Positions 35,701 through 43,827 of a DNA stretch of 64,000 nucleotides are shown here, in pieces. The notes beneath the pieces are model-generated. The model saw nothing but the letters and a program-made list of their open reading frames with translations. It was not told the DNA's origin and did not search any database. Within the stretch, counting starts at the first letter, position 1, and every line of letters begins with the position of its first letter. The position numbers and the translations under genes are program-made. Source of the DNA: Alphaproteobacteria bacterium (lineage in GTDB: Bacteria > Pseudomonadota > Alphaproteobacteria > Rhodospirillales > Rhodospirillaceae); NCBI GenBank assembly GCA_030604885.1, contig JAUVUZ010000015.1:1-64000 (forward strand), written 5' to 3'.

Positions 35701-36047
35701 TGAAGAGGTGCGACATTGCCATCGACACCGTCGACTCTTTCCAGGGAAACCAAGCTGATATCGTCATCTACTGCACCACTCGATCACATGGAAGCATCAG
35801 GTTTCTTAACGACCCCAACCGCCTCAACGTCGCCCTTTCCCGTACAAAACGGGAATTCCTCCTTGTGGGGAACGCCTCGCTGCTCAGCCGCCCTCTTAGG
35901 GGCGGCGGAGTCAATCATTTCGCTCGCTTGCAACATGCGATAGGGACTGCCTGCATCGTTCAGGCCAGGACGGTCAATGATGCCATCCGCGCCGTCCTGC
36001 TTCCGAGCCTAACAAAATCTACGCAGCCCTCTGCGCATGATACGTAA
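32766..36047 (+). CDS. SF1 (Upf1/DNA2-like) helicase with N-terminal membrane segment
   Basis: A 1093-residue protein. Residues 3-23 (PLLIAGLALVSIGGSALAYLL) form a likely membrane helix, followed by a long charged coiled coil (about 25-125). Residues about 130-600 are unassigned. The C-terminal helicase has Walker A GPPGTGKTT (644-652), motif II DEAA (790-793, VIIDEAARATPGEL), motif III IGDHKQLPP, motif IV region LLTQYRMPPVIG, motif V DSFQGNQADIVIY and motif VI LNVALSRTKREFLLVGN. This is the Upf1-like SF1B order seen in nucleic-acid helicases of several defence systems. A membrane anchor on such a helicase is unusual. It is last in a four-gene cassette, 21 bp after its neighbour. Confidence 0.85.
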   Translation: MVPLLIAGLALVSIGGSALAYLLDQKSDEEVEKRESLNREHEEVVRAQQTDRGARIKAYFRNLAAEAERLRQERWEVKNALFAHAKRLRTSLSEEQFTPNRRRALVLLARTMDEKREQAYAEATYLGRLAKRLEMAISNWDNDVLVGLLPDVDETIFDLPSDWPWTGRVISTGRGGDGGNQIRPRSPSLFFEDGEILPENTSVFVGPYDKERRAFSVSAAKASLKENILSAPGTGVFATIRQVEENEALLEVSGVPLFLPRRERKRGALVVGAELLVYPLDWRFDLSDAPPFVKPVPHVVRVTEFREAAMGESCFDSVPLLVADETAEDFAAHCMPVADSSDPWIIEPADPGAPLDGRLILRNGSVAVRAHIDVYGGSHVIRLEGLVPHDQPVPEREIYCVLPVSLLQIDEGWFETASPSELEETTAQCQEFALFVHDEFSRQERIVKGAAGRSYIRRWLDVARALVEIKAKADDGVAIRLLGIASLRGRRTEYVIDAQEQVERYVSRHLAATDGCGRRAPEFMLMVGNSVVGFRATITSEGGLSVWAAQANVALPDDEVVEALFVARAYPHTDVQQMRALDLARRGESVNAVVLDAVIAPELAKPDPDCGWDLLSPSTEFAEGQPRVLLEAALKERNLFCIQGPPGTGKTTLIVEMIRQHLLRYPWARILVASQANVAVDEVLTRLASKHGTDALVRIGNPDKLSADVKEQAIDIDARHLQYQALLRGLEVPESLMPMRDFWLEECGESLSPDLVELLLTRHKIVGATCLGLTRRQVSLVRPFDLVIIDEAARATPGELMIPMLRGHKVVMIGDHKQLPPTVDPIFRDEESPLAIGPADVRRMYSETLFEGLFIGLPQEMKGRLLTQYRMPPVIGNIVAEMFYPEDNLKTFKGSEPLIAFKRTLQWLDTSCMVGWRAEQPRDGKSLINRSEVDLVLGLLKAISDASMDAHEKMDIAVITCYSAQKRELLKRVSDSRILKRCDIAIDTVDSFQGNQADIVIYCTTRSHGSIRFLNDPNRLNVALSRTKREFLLVGNASLLSRPLRGGGVNHFARLQHAIGTACIVQARTVNDAIRAVLLPSLTKSTQPSAHDT

Positions 36048-36228
36048 GCGTCATCTGATGGCTGCCTTGCGGCGGATGGCGTGCCCTGCGTGAATGACCT
36101 GTTGCTACGGCGAGAGTGCTGTGACCCCCAAGGTTCATCCAGCGGAGACTGGAGCCCCGCGTCTGAGACGGCGCTATCCGTCTGATCGCTAGACTTCACG
36201 AAAAGAAGACCTGTGAGGGAAGCGCTCC

Positions 36229-36567
36229 CTACTCGCTCTCACGGGCTCGCAGCGCTTCCAACTGCTGGACGGCCACCCGAAGGTCCGCCACGGGCAGACC
36301 ACGGGCGATGTCCAGGACCTGCGTCAGCAGGGCCGCCCGCTCGGGATCGTCGGTGTCTCCGTCCTCCTCGAAAAAGTCTCGGACAGGCACGTTCAGGGCC
36401 TGAGCCAGACGCTCCAACGTCTCGAAAGTCGGATACGTGACGCCGCGCTCGAACTGACCCACCGCATCCACGGAGCGGTCGATCAATTCGGCCAGCCGCT
36501 GCTGGCTGATGTTCCGCTGCCGGCGAAGCGTACGGATGCGAAGGGGAAGGCGATCTCTGATCTGCAT
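36229..36567 (-). CDS. XRE-family helix-turn-helix regulator
   Basis: A 112-residue regulator with a Cro/C1-type helix-turn-helix: RIRTLRRQRNISQQRLAELIDRSVDAVGQFERG-type sequence at residues about 9-42, with ISQQRLAEL and DAVGQFERG as helices 2 and 3. The remainder (PTFETLERLAQALNVPVRDFF and an acidic tail) is typical of small phage- or island-borne repressors. Start at ATG 36565-36567 is preferred over an upstream ATG because the upstream sequence lacks helix structure. It diverges from the lipoprotein gene. A 13-bp palindrome in the gap (36636-36648) may be its operator. Confidence 0.8.
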   Translation of the reverse strand: MQIRDRLPLRIRTLRRQRNISQQRLAELIDRSVDAVGQFERGVTYPTFETLERLAQALNVPVRDFFEEDGDTDDPERAALLTQVLDIARGLPVADLRVAVQQLEALRARESE

Positions 36568-36635
36568 GCCGCAGTGTGGCTTCGGAATGCCTCGCCGGGA
36601 AAGTGAGTGTTGCTTCTGGATGTTGGCTGGATAAA

Positions 36636-36648
36636 GTAGCGTTGCTAC
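36636..36648. promoter_or_regulatory. 13-bp palindrome, possible XRE operator
   Basis: GTAGC-GTT-GCTAC is a perfect 5-bp inverted repeat with a 3-base spacer, 69 bp before the xre start and 62 bp before the lipoprotein start. The adjacent XRE-family gene makes it a possible binding site. Short palindromes of this size can arise by chance. Confidence 0.35.
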
Positions 36649-36709
36649 GGTATTGGTGTTTGAGGCAGGAGCACAGCTCCGCTGATCCGCAACGAAGAGG
36701 GAACAATCC

Positions 36710-37474
36710 ATGAGACCGAAAACGTCAATGGCCTGGATAGTCACCGGGCTGTGCGCACTGGCCTTGTCCGGCTGCCAGTCGCCTTACCGGCAGCAAGCCG
36801 CGTTGGCCTCGACCACACTCAAGACGGAGCAGGCACAGTGCAATCTCAGGACACTGCCCGGCGATGGCGAAGGCAAGGACTGGACCACGTCCTCCAAGCC
36901 CGGCGACGGGAGCGTGTTCCACTTCCGGGGCAGCCGCATCGGTGATCCGATCGAGACAATGTTCCCGTGCCACCAACGGGGCGGTCTCAGCCCACGCGGT
37001 GTCAATCGCTGCGACAATGCCGTCGGCGTTCCCGGCTTGCGCATCTGCCAGGACTTCACCGGCCTTCCTTATGGGGACAGCTCGGCTCCGATGACGATCG
37101 GACCGATGATCACGCACGACGTCGCCTATCACTATCTCGACGGCAAGCTGGTCGGCTTTCGTGTGGTGTTCTGGATGCCCGGCCACGACAATTCGACGCT
37201 CCAGGCCCTAAACTGGCAGAAGCTGTCGGGTCTTCTGGAGGGGAAATACGGCAAGCCGACGCAGACCACCACCGAGACCGTACAGAACCAGCTCGGGGCA
37301 AACTTCACCATGGAGGTGGCCGCCTGGGAGACGCCACACGGGCGCATGACGCTGCAGTCCCGCGGCGAGAGGCTGGATGAGGCGGTTCTTGACCTGCAGA
37401 CGCCAGAGGCGACGAAGGCGATCGCGCAGCGCCGCAGGGACAACATGAATGCCCAGGCCAAAGGAGCGTTATAG
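36710..37474 (+). CDS. Predicted lipoprotein of unknown function
   Basis: A 254-residue secreted protein with a lipobox: hydrophobic segment WIVTGLCALALSGC with cysteine at residue 22, so it should be lipid-anchored. The mature part contains paired cysteines (about residues 44, 87, 101, 113) that could form disulfides, and ends in a helical QRRRDNMNAQAKG tail. I recognise no domain. It stands alone after the divergent xre gene and is followed by a hairpin. Its presence inside an island is unexplained; an envelope role such as exclusion is possible but speculative. Confidence 0.65.
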   Translation: MRPKTSMAWIVTGLCALALSGCQSPYRQQAALASTTLKTEQAQCNLRTLPGDGEGKDWTTSSKPGDGSVFHFRGSRIGDPIETMFPCHQRGGLSPRGVNRCDNAVGVPGLRICQDFTGLPYGDSSAPMTIGPMITHDVAYHYLDGKLVGFRVVFWMPGHDNSTLQALNWQKLSGLLEGKYGKPTQTTTETVQNQLGANFTMEVAAWETPHGRMTLQSRGERLDEAVLDLQTPEATKAIAQRRRDNMNAQAKGAL

Positions 37475-37536
37475 GACTACCCGACGACCAGGGCATGAAG
37501 AGCTGAAGGAAAGCGCTGGCCAATGTCCGTGCATTT

Positions 37537-37571
37537 GAGGGTTCCGAGCGGACGCTCCTCTCGGAACCCTC
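37537..37571. terminator. Hairpin after the lipoprotein gene
   Basis: A perfect 12-bp stem (37537-37548 with 37560-37571; arms GAGGGTTCCGAG and its complement) with an 11-base loop lies 62 bp after the lipoprotein stop. No T run follows, so it may be a rho-assisted terminator or another structured element. The rest of the 37475-37763 gap holds CAG-rich short repeats (37677-37712) and no gene. Confidence 0.5.
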
Positions 37572-37763
37572 GCCCGACACCACCAGAGCACCGTTTCTTT
37601 GTCAATTCAAAGACTTACGATGCAATTCCCCATTGACACCGAGCGTATGACCGGCTAGACAGGACACATCCACACGCAGCAGCAGCACGGATAGACAGTA
37701 GCAGCAGCAGCGCCCGGAAACCGAAGGTCCCTTGAGAGCGGACCGAACGTTGAGAGGTGCTTT

Positions 37764-39143
37764 ATGCCTGTCCGTATCCGTGCGCGTTCTGTCGCGCAAT
37801 CTGCCCCTGACACCAATGGCCTCATCGGCCAAAACCTCAGCATCACGTATCGGCCCGTCGCCGACCTGATGCCGGCCTTGCGCAACGCGCGGACCCACTC
37901 GAAGAAGCAAATCCATCAGCTTGCCGCCAGTATCCGGCAATTCGGGTTCGTCAACCCGGTTCTGACTGATGCCACCGGCGGCATCGTTGCCGGTCATGGC
38001 CGCATTGAGGCCGCCAAACTCCTCGGTTTGAGCCTGATCCCGACCATCTGCCTCGACCACCTGAGCGAGGCCGAGCGGCGCGCGTACATCATCGCCGACA
38101 ACCGGCTTGCCGAACTGGCCGGCTGGGACAAGGATCTGCTTGCCCTCGAACTCGGCGAGCTCGCCAACCTGGAAATCAACTTCGACATCGAGATCACCGG
38201 CTTCGACACCCTCGACATCGAGAAGATGACCGCGGCCGGGGAGACCACCTGCCCCGCCGAAGATCAAACCCCGGACCTTCCATCCGTGCCCGTCAGCCGC
38301 CTCGGCGACCTCTGGCTGCTCGGTCCCCACCGCCTGCTCTGCGGTGACGCCCGCGATCCGGAAGCCTGTGTGCGGCTAATGGATGGCGGGGAAGCGCAGG
38401 TGGTCTTCTCCGATCCACCCTACAACGTGCGTATCGACGGGCATGTCTGCGGGCTCGGCAAGATCCGGCACCGAGAATTCGCCATGGCCTCGGGCGAGAT
38501 GAGCGACGCGGAGTTCACCGCCTTCCTCACCACGGTGTTCGGCAACATGGCGGCCGTTTCGGCCGATGGCGCAATCCATTTCCTCTGCATGGACTGGCGC
38601 CACATGCGCGAGATGCTGGCGGCTGGTACATCGATCTATAGCGAGCTCAAGAACCTCTGCGTCTGGAACAAGGACAACGCCGGCATGGGGAGCTTCTACC
38701 GCTCCAAGCACGAACTGGTGTTCGTGTTCAAGAACGGGACGGCACCGCACATCAACACCTTCGGCCTTGGCGAGGGCGGCCGCTACCGTACTAACGTCTG
38801 GGACTATCCAGGCGTCAACTCCCTGCACCCCGGACGCCAGGAAGACCTGGCGATGCACCCGACGGTCAAACCCGTCGCGATGGTGGTGGACGCAATCAAG
38901 GACTGCTCGCACCGCAACGGCATCGTCCTCGACGCCTTCGGTGGCAGCGGCACCACTCTGATCGCCGCCCACAAGACACGGCGGCGAGGCCACCTGCTCG
39001 AACTCGATCCCGCCTACGTCGACGTCACCATCCAGCGTTGGGAAAAGCTTTCCGGCGAGACCGCCCGCCATGCCGAGACCGGGGCCACCTTCGCCGAAAC
39101 GGTTGCGGAACGCACCTGTCCCGAGGAGGAGCGCCATGACTGA
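37764..39143 (+). CDS. ParB-like domain fused to site-specific DNA methyltransferase
   Basis: A 459-residue two-domain protein. Residues about 30-135 form a ParB/Srx-like nuclease domain (NARTHSKKQIHQLAASIRQF, GGIVAGHGRIEAAKLLGL, IADNRLAELAGWD). Residues about 175-450 form an N6-adenine-type methyltransferase: catalytic DPPY at 217-220 (FSDPPYNV) and the SAM motif DAFGGSGTTLIAAH near 392-405. DPPY comes before the SAM motif, the beta-class order. Such fusions travel with phage-like genes rather than restriction enzymes. It overlaps the DUF5681 gene by 8 bases and likely modifies element or phage DNA. Confidence 0.88.
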   Translation: MPVRIRARSVAQSAPDTNGLIGQNLSITYRPVADLMPALRNARTHSKKQIHQLAASIRQFGFVNPVLTDATGGIVAGHGRIEAAKLLGLSLIPTICLDHLSEAERRAYIIADNRLAELAGWDKDLLALELGELANLEINFDIEITGFDTLDIEKMTAAGETTCPAEDQTPDLPSVPVSRLGDLWLLGPHRLLCGDARDPEACVRLMDGGEAQVVFSDPPYNVRIDGHVCGLGKIRHREFAMASGEMSDAEFTAFLTTVFGNMAAVSADGAIHFLCMDWRHMREMLAAGTSIYSELKNLCVWNKDNAGMGSFYRSKHELVFVFKNGTAPHINTFGLGEGGRYRTNVWDYPGVNSLHPGRQEDLAMHPTVKPVAMVVDAIKDCSHRNGIVLDAFGGSGTTLIAAHKTRRRGHLLELDPAYVDVTIQRWEKLSGETARHAETGATFAETVAERTCPEEERHD

Positions 39144-39513
39144 CAAGACCTACGCCGTCGGCAAGAGCAAGCCCCCACTCCACTCCCGCTTCAAACCCGG
39201 ACAGTCGGGGAACCCCAAGGGGCGACCCAAGGGGAAGCGCAATCTCCGCACCGAACTCCTGGAGGAGCTCTCGGGGACCATCACCATCAAGGAGAACGGT
39301 CGCCCGGTCACCGTCTCGAAGGCTCACGCCATCATGAAGGCGATGATGTCGAAGGCGGCCGCGGGTGATGCTCGCACGGCCCAATACCTGATCGACATGG
39401 CCCTCAAACTGGACACCCCAGAAGAGAACAACACCACCGAGGCTGCACCGGACGACGAAGCCATCCTCGCCGCCTACCGGGACCGGATCATGCGCGAGGC
39501 CGGCCATGAGTAA
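39136..39513 (+). CDS. DUF5681 protein (terminase-associated)
   Basis: A 125-residue protein with the DUF5681 N-terminal signature SRFKPGQSGNPKGRPKGKRN (residues about 17-36), a basic segment typical of these proteins. A helical middle part follows (ELLEELSGTITIKENGRP and KAHAIMKAMMSKAAAGDART). Genes of this family regularly sit directly upstream of a terminase large subunit and are suspected small-terminase-like partners. It overlaps both neighbours by 8 bases, so the trio is translated together. Start ATG 39136 is chosen by the signature and by AGGAGG just upstream. Confidence 0.85.
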   Translation: MTDKTYAVGKSKPPLHSRFKPGQSGNPKGRPKGKRNLRTELLEELSGTITIKENGRPVTVSKAHAIMKAMMSKAAAGDARTAQYLIDMALKLDTPEENNTTEAAPDDEAILAAYRDRIMREAGHE

Positions 39514-40939
39514 CCGCCTCGCCTTGAACGCCCTGTTGCGTAACGACCTGCCGAGCTTCATCCACAAGTGTTTTCGGGAGCTCGAACCGGGGAGCCCCTT
39601 CTCGCCCAACTGGCACATCAACCACATCGCCTGGAACCTCGCCCGCGTTTCCGCGGGCGAGGTCAACCGCCTGATCATCAACATCCCGCCCCGGCATCTC
39701 AAGTCGATCTGCACCACCGTGGCTTATACAGCCTGGGTACTGGGGCACGACCCGTCGCGCCGGATCATCACCGTCTCCTACGCCAACGAGCTCGCCCGCA
39801 AGCATGCCGACGACTTCCGCAAAATCGTCGAGAGCCCCTGGCACCGGGAGATCTTCCCAAACTTCCAAATCTCCCGTCGCGGCAATCGCCAGATGGAGAT
39901 CGTCACCACCGACGGCGGGTTCCGCTACGCCGGATCCGTCGACGGCTCGATCCTCGGGCGCGGCGCGGATCTGATCGTCATCGACGACCCGATCAAGGCG
40001 CAGAACGCCCTCTCAAAGGTGGAGCGCCAGCGACTCAAGACCTTCTACGACAACACCCTCTACACTCGCCTCAACGACAAGGCGCGTGGCGCGATCGTCC
40101 TGGTGATGCAACGCCTCCACGCCGACGATCTCGTCGCACACGTCATTGAAAAGGAGGAGTGGGAGGTGGTCGCGATCCCTGCGATTGAGAGTGAGGATCG
40201 CACCTATCGCACCGGTTTGGGTCCGCGAGCGCTCTATATGCGCCACACCGGTGAGGCAATCCTGCCGGACCGGGAAGACCTCGTCCTGCTCGATCAGATC
40301 CGCCGCACCATCGGCAGCATGAACTTCGCCGCCCAGTACCAGCAGACACCGATCCCACCCGACGGTAATGTCTTCCGCCGCGAGTGGCTGCGCTACTATG
40401 ACACCGCCCCTGCCTTCGAACTGGTGGTCGCCAGTTGGGACACTGCCTCGACTCTCGGCGAGGACAGCGACTATTCGGTCGGAACGGTCTGGGGGATCGT
40501 CGGGCAGACTTCTTATCTCATCGACGTCGTCCGTGGTCGGCTGGAGGTTCCGGACCTGCGTAAGCGGATTGAGGAGCTCAGTCTCCACCACCAAGCGCAT
40601 GCCACGCTGGTCGAAGAAACCGACCTCGGCCGCGCGATGGTGCAGGAGATGCGGCGCGGCCCCGGCCCGCTGCGGCCGATCCTCTGCCGGCCCCGTTTTG
40701 ACAAAGAAGCACGAATGCTCGCCCAGAGCCCACGCTTTGAAGCTGGGGAGGTCGTTCTGCCGCGCGAGGCGCCCTGGCTCGCGAGCTATCTCGAGGAACT
40801 TCTCGGCTTCCCCAACGTCGCCCACGACGATCAGGTGGATAGCACCTCACAAGCACTGAACTGGCTCTCACGCAAGATCGCCGCGCTCCGTCCCCGGACT
40901 CAGCAGGCGTCCGAACGCCGCAACATAAGGCGCAGGTAG
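39506..40939 (+). CDS. Phage-type terminase large subunit
   Basis: A 477-residue terminase large subunit. The ATPase domain has the P-loop variant INIPPRHLKSICTT (residues about 51-64), usual for this subgroup in place of a glycine-rich loop, and Walker B ADLIVIDDPIKAQ. The nuclease domain shows VASWDTAS, LVEETDLGRAM and the final DDQVDSTSQAL acidic cluster. In phages this enzyme cuts and pumps DNA into capsids. Here no portal, capsid or tail gene follows, so it is either a relic or used by a satellite-like element. It overlaps DUF5681 by 8 bases. Confidence 0.88.
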   Translation: MSNRLALNALLRNDLPSFIHKCFRELEPGSPFSPNWHINHIAWNLARVSAGEVNRLIINIPPRHLKSICTTVAYTAWVLGHDPSRRIITVSYANELARKHADDFRKIVESPWHREIFPNFQISRRGNRQMEIVTTDGGFRYAGSVDGSILGRGADLIVIDDPIKAQNALSKVERQRLKTFYDNTLYTRLNDKARGAIVLVMQRLHADDLVAHVIEKEEWEVVAIPAIESEDRTYRTGLGPRALYMRHTGEAILPDREDLVLLDQIRRTIGSMNFAAQYQQTPIPPDGNVFRREWLRYYDTAPAFELVVASWDTASTLGEDSDYSVGTVWGIVGQTSYLIDVVRGRLEVPDLRKRIEELSLHHQAHATLVEETDLGRAMVQEMRRGPGPLRPILCRPRFDKEARMLAQSPRFEAGEVVLPREAPWLASYLEELLGFPNVAHDDQVDSTSQALNWLSRKIAALRPRTQQASERRNIRRR

Positions 40940-41028
40940 TCGTCGCAGGTTCCACTGGACTTCCTGCCGCAGGAGAGCGTTCGTGGGGTTCGTCATAAGC
41001 CGCACGACACCCCCCACGGAGGTGATGG

Positions 41029-41232
41029 ATGCCTCAGCCCTCAAGGCCTTCCGAAGAGCGGGGACTCCTCATGTTCCTCAACATGGTCGACTACCTCGCC
41101 CACTGGAGCACGGAGGCCCGCGCGCGCCTTGCCGCAGGCGATATTGCCGGTGCAAGAGAAATGCTCAGAGGCGCGGATACCTTGATCGCTGAGATCCTGA
41201 GCCTTCATCATGAGATAATTAAGCATCCCTAA
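41029..41232 (+). CDS. Small helical protein of unknown function
   Basis: A 67-residue frame starting at ATG 41029 with GGAGG 6 bases upstream. The core FLNMVDYLAHWSTEARARLA and AGAREMLRGADTLIAEILSL is amphipathic helical, ending HHEIIKHP. The strong ribosome site supports expression. No family is recognised. It follows the terminase by 89 bp and may belong to the same element. A small GC hairpin follows (41264-41277), which could be its terminator. Confidence 0.5.
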   Translation: MPQPSRPSEERGLLMFLNMVDYLAHWSTEARARLAAGDIAGAREMLRGADTLIAEILSLHHEIIKHP

Positions 41233-41439
41233 CTGACGAACATGGGGCCGGGAGGGGACTGTCGGGCTTTGGAGCCCTGCGAGGTAATGAGAGCCACTAG
41301 GCACGAGCGACATTCACGACCGTTTCTGACCTTATCCCAGTCATTCGCATATTGCGGAGAACGTCCCATCTCCCGGCAGTGTCTGATTTAACATTCCGTC
41401 TAAGCAGCAACAGTTCTCCTTGTTGGTTGTGGTCATGAA

Positions 41440-42645
41440 CTATGATTTGGCCCAGTTCCTAGCTAGACACGACCATGCATCGACGTTCGTGAGTACAATA
41501 TAGGCTCTCACTGTGAACCCGGCACCAACCACGGACAGGCCGCTGATCAAGGCCATTACCCACCTGTGCCACCGAATTCGGCCGTCTAGGGCATCGAAGC
41601 TTCCGGAAAAAAGTTCTTTAATCTCGCTAAACTCGGCGTCGAGCCTTGTCCTCTGGCTGTCGAGCTCGCTCGATATTGCGTCGAGCGTCATCCATTGATT
41701 GATGCAAGATGCAATCAGCAAGGCGGCGAAGAGACAGGCACCGCAGACTACCGCAACGTTGGCCAAAAGCTCGGGACCACAAACAGTCGGTGCTTTCAGT
41801 TGCGTGGCGACAACGACAGATGCAACGGGCAGACCAAGAAGTTGGCCTTGGATGTCGCTGAACGTCTTGTGGATCCTGGCTACGTACTCGGATTGGGTCT
41901 TCTCCAGCTCGCTGCGGATTTTCGAATAAGAGAAGCTCGACGCGAACAGGCGGTATCCGTCGTTAACCCGGCGGACGAGCTCGTCAACGTTCTGCATGAG
42001 ATATTGAAAGCGGCCAGCAGCACTCTGACCGGAGACAAGCTCTACCACAGCATCTGCCAGGATGCCGAGGCGCTGTTCCGCATGGACTTCACCTTCGAGA
42101 GCCTTCTCGAGCAGGTCGACCTGAGCGGAATCAATAGAGTACAGGTCCCTCAAAGAGAACTTTACCGTCACCTCGACGCGAGCGTCAGCAAAATACACGA
42201 GCTTAGCCTGCTGCTGATCGGCGAACAGCGCTGATTCCGAGAGCAGATTCACTAGCTTTATGGTCGACCGATATCGGAGAAGGGTTTCAGTAGGAGGCTG
42301 GGTGGCGTTGTGGGTTTTGTCGGAGCGGATGAAGAAGGCCGACGGCTCCCGCATTCTGGAGAATGAGGAGGCAAGCAATGCGTCCCAATCCTTGACCAAT
42401 AGACCTAAACTACGGTGGGGTGAACCAATACGCACTTCGACGACGGAACCAACCGCACGTTGCGCCGAGACGTCCTGCAAGGCGATATCGGCCTCGTAAT
42501 AGGCACGATCGGACGTCTCGACGAGCTCAAGCGTCCTTGCGATGGCACTGCTGACTATGGTCAGATTTGCAATATGGTCATCCACCCAGACGGAGTTCCG
42601 GTATATCTCGAGAAGGTCCGCCCAGGTGATGGCGTCATTCTCCAT
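41440..42645 (-). CDS. Unrecognised protein with two C-terminal membrane segments, coupled to NdpA-like gene
   Basis: A 401-residue protein starting MENDAITWADLLEIY (ATG 42643-42645), overlapping the upstream ndpA-like stop by 11 bases. The N-terminal 300 residues are soluble, mixed alpha/beta with a probable coiled coil near RSELEKTQSEYVARIHKTFSD. Two hydrophobic spans follow (LLANVAVVCGACLFAALLIA and WVMALISGLSVVGAGFTVRAY) separated by a charged helical hairpin of about 55 residues. No named domain is recognised. A soluble sensor part plus a membrane end is a layout seen in abortive-infection effectors, but function is not shown. Confidence 0.65.
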   Translation of the reverse strand: MENDAITWADLLEIYRNSVWVDDHIANLTIVSSAIARTLELVETSDRAYYEADIALQDVSAQRAVGSVVEVRIGSPHRSLGLLVKDWDALLASSFSRMREPSAFFIRSDKTHNATQPPTETLLRYRSTIKLVNLLSESALFADQQQAKLVYFADARVEVTVKFSLRDLYSIDSAQVDLLEKALEGEVHAEQRLGILADAVVELVSGQSAAGRFQYLMQNVDELVRRVNDGYRLFASSFSYSKIRSELEKTQSEYVARIHKTFSDIQGQLLGLPVASVVVATQLKAPTVCGPELLANVAVVCGACLFAALLIASCINQWMTLDAISSELDSQRTRLDAEFSEIKELFSGSFDALDGRIRWHRWVMALISGLSVVGAGFTVRAYIVLTNVDAWSCLARNWAKS

Positions 42646-43645
42646 TGGCTTTCTCCGCCAGTAGCTCATCACGGAGGTCGTCGGGGACTTCGAAAAGGAT
42701 AATGCTGTTCGTCTCCGGGTCATACCGGACTTTGTCAGCGTTCAGCGCCTCGCGTTCAAACTCGACCGACCAGTTGGAGGTCTTACGCTTGAATGACACC
42801 AAGCCACGCAATGCCCTGCGATCGGCGACGAACCCATCGATCAGCCCGCGATCGGGGTCGGCCAGAACCTCGATCAGGGCTTCCGGGTCAACGGGATACA
42901 ACTCGTTCGCCAAGGTCGCAAAGTTAATTGGCTTATCGGCCTTGCTGTCCCTTGCGCAAATATCGTTCGCACGTGTCATGAACTCAGCACGTTCTGCTGG
43001 TTCGAAGAGGCGACCATCAGCAAAATGCTTGATAGCCTTGACCATATTGGAGGTATCGACCCGGCTAGCTGCGGTCGTGTCGCACCCCAGAAAGGCCATG
43101 AAGTATTCCGAAACGTTGCCTTTGCCCTTTAAGAAGCTGACGTACCGTTCCTCGTTGTTTGCCCAACCCTCAAGGCTCACCCGGCCGGCAAAACGGTAGC
43201 CGTCGACATCGAGGTGCTTGACATCCTGGAGGTCGGCAGCATCGGTCAACGCAGCGCTGATCTTATCGTTAACGATGGCGACCAGGATGTATTGCCTGTC
43301 GTCGCGCTGGAAATGCGCAAAGAACACGTGCCCACCTTCGGAGGCAGCGCGCCCCTGAGCTTCCTTCGCCAAGGTGCTCATCAACGCAAGCGTCGTGTCT
43401 TCGAAAGACGCTGCCTGGTTGAGGTATTCGGTCAGCCGGACCGACGTCGGATAGTCAATCGTATTTTCGGAGAACTTGCCGTAGGCTTTGGACGGGCGGC
43501 GAGCATAGAGCTTATGCAATTCGTCTATAAGGCGTATAGCCGTCGCGCTCACCGCGAGTTGCCCATTGCCCTGGTGAACTTCGTACATGTTTTCGGGATT
43601 GCGCTCCAAGTGATGGATTGCAACGTTGATAATTCTCTCAGGCAA
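42635..43645 (-). CDS. Nucleoid-associated protein, NdpA/YejK family
   Basis: A 336-residue protein of the 37-kDa nucleoid-associated family. Diagnostic are INVAIHHLERNP at the start, GHVFFAHFQRDDRQYILVAIVND (about residues 105-127), YFMAFLGCDTTAASRVDTSNMVKAIKHF-type sequence (about 183-210) and the late GLVSFKRKTSNWSVEF. E. coli YejK binds nucleoid DNA and topoisomerase IV. Start is TTG at 43643-43645, four bases after GGAGGGG; no ATG occurs before residue 20. In this island it is coupled to a membrane protein, unlike the usual solitary chromosomal gene, which hints at a specialised island copy. Confidence 0.8.
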   Translation of the reverse strand: MPERIINVAIHHLERNPENMYEVHQGNGQLAVSATAIRLIDELHKLYARRPSKAYGKFSENTIDYPTSVRLTEYLNQAASFEDTTLALMSTLAKEAQGRAASEGGHVFFAHFQRDDRQYILVAIVNDKISAALTDAADLQDVKHLDVDGYRFAGRVSLEGWANNEERYVSFLKGKGNVSEYFMAFLGCDTTAASRVDTSNMVKAIKHFADGRLFEPAERAEFMTRANDICARDSKADKPINFATLANELYPVDPEALIEVLADPDRGLIDGFVADRRALRGLVSFKRKTSNWSVEFEREALNADKVRYDPETNSIILFEVPDDLRDELLAEKANGE

Positions 43646-43827
43646 ATTCCCCTCCTGACCGCGGGCCTTATAGCTTCATGATTCTAAACAAGATTGCCAT
43701 AGTCTCTGGAGGCCCCGAGCCAGCGTAACACGTTAGCGCTTGGCGCGGCCCTGCCAAATTCTAAATAGTGCGCCACTTCCGCTCTGGCGCCCGTTGCATC
43801 AAAATCGAACTGTCCGCCTTCCGCCGA

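Noticed and set aside
37764-40939. Complete prophage
   Set aside because: Only a methyltransferase, DUF5681 protein and terminase are present; no portal, capsid, tail, lysis or replication genes were found.
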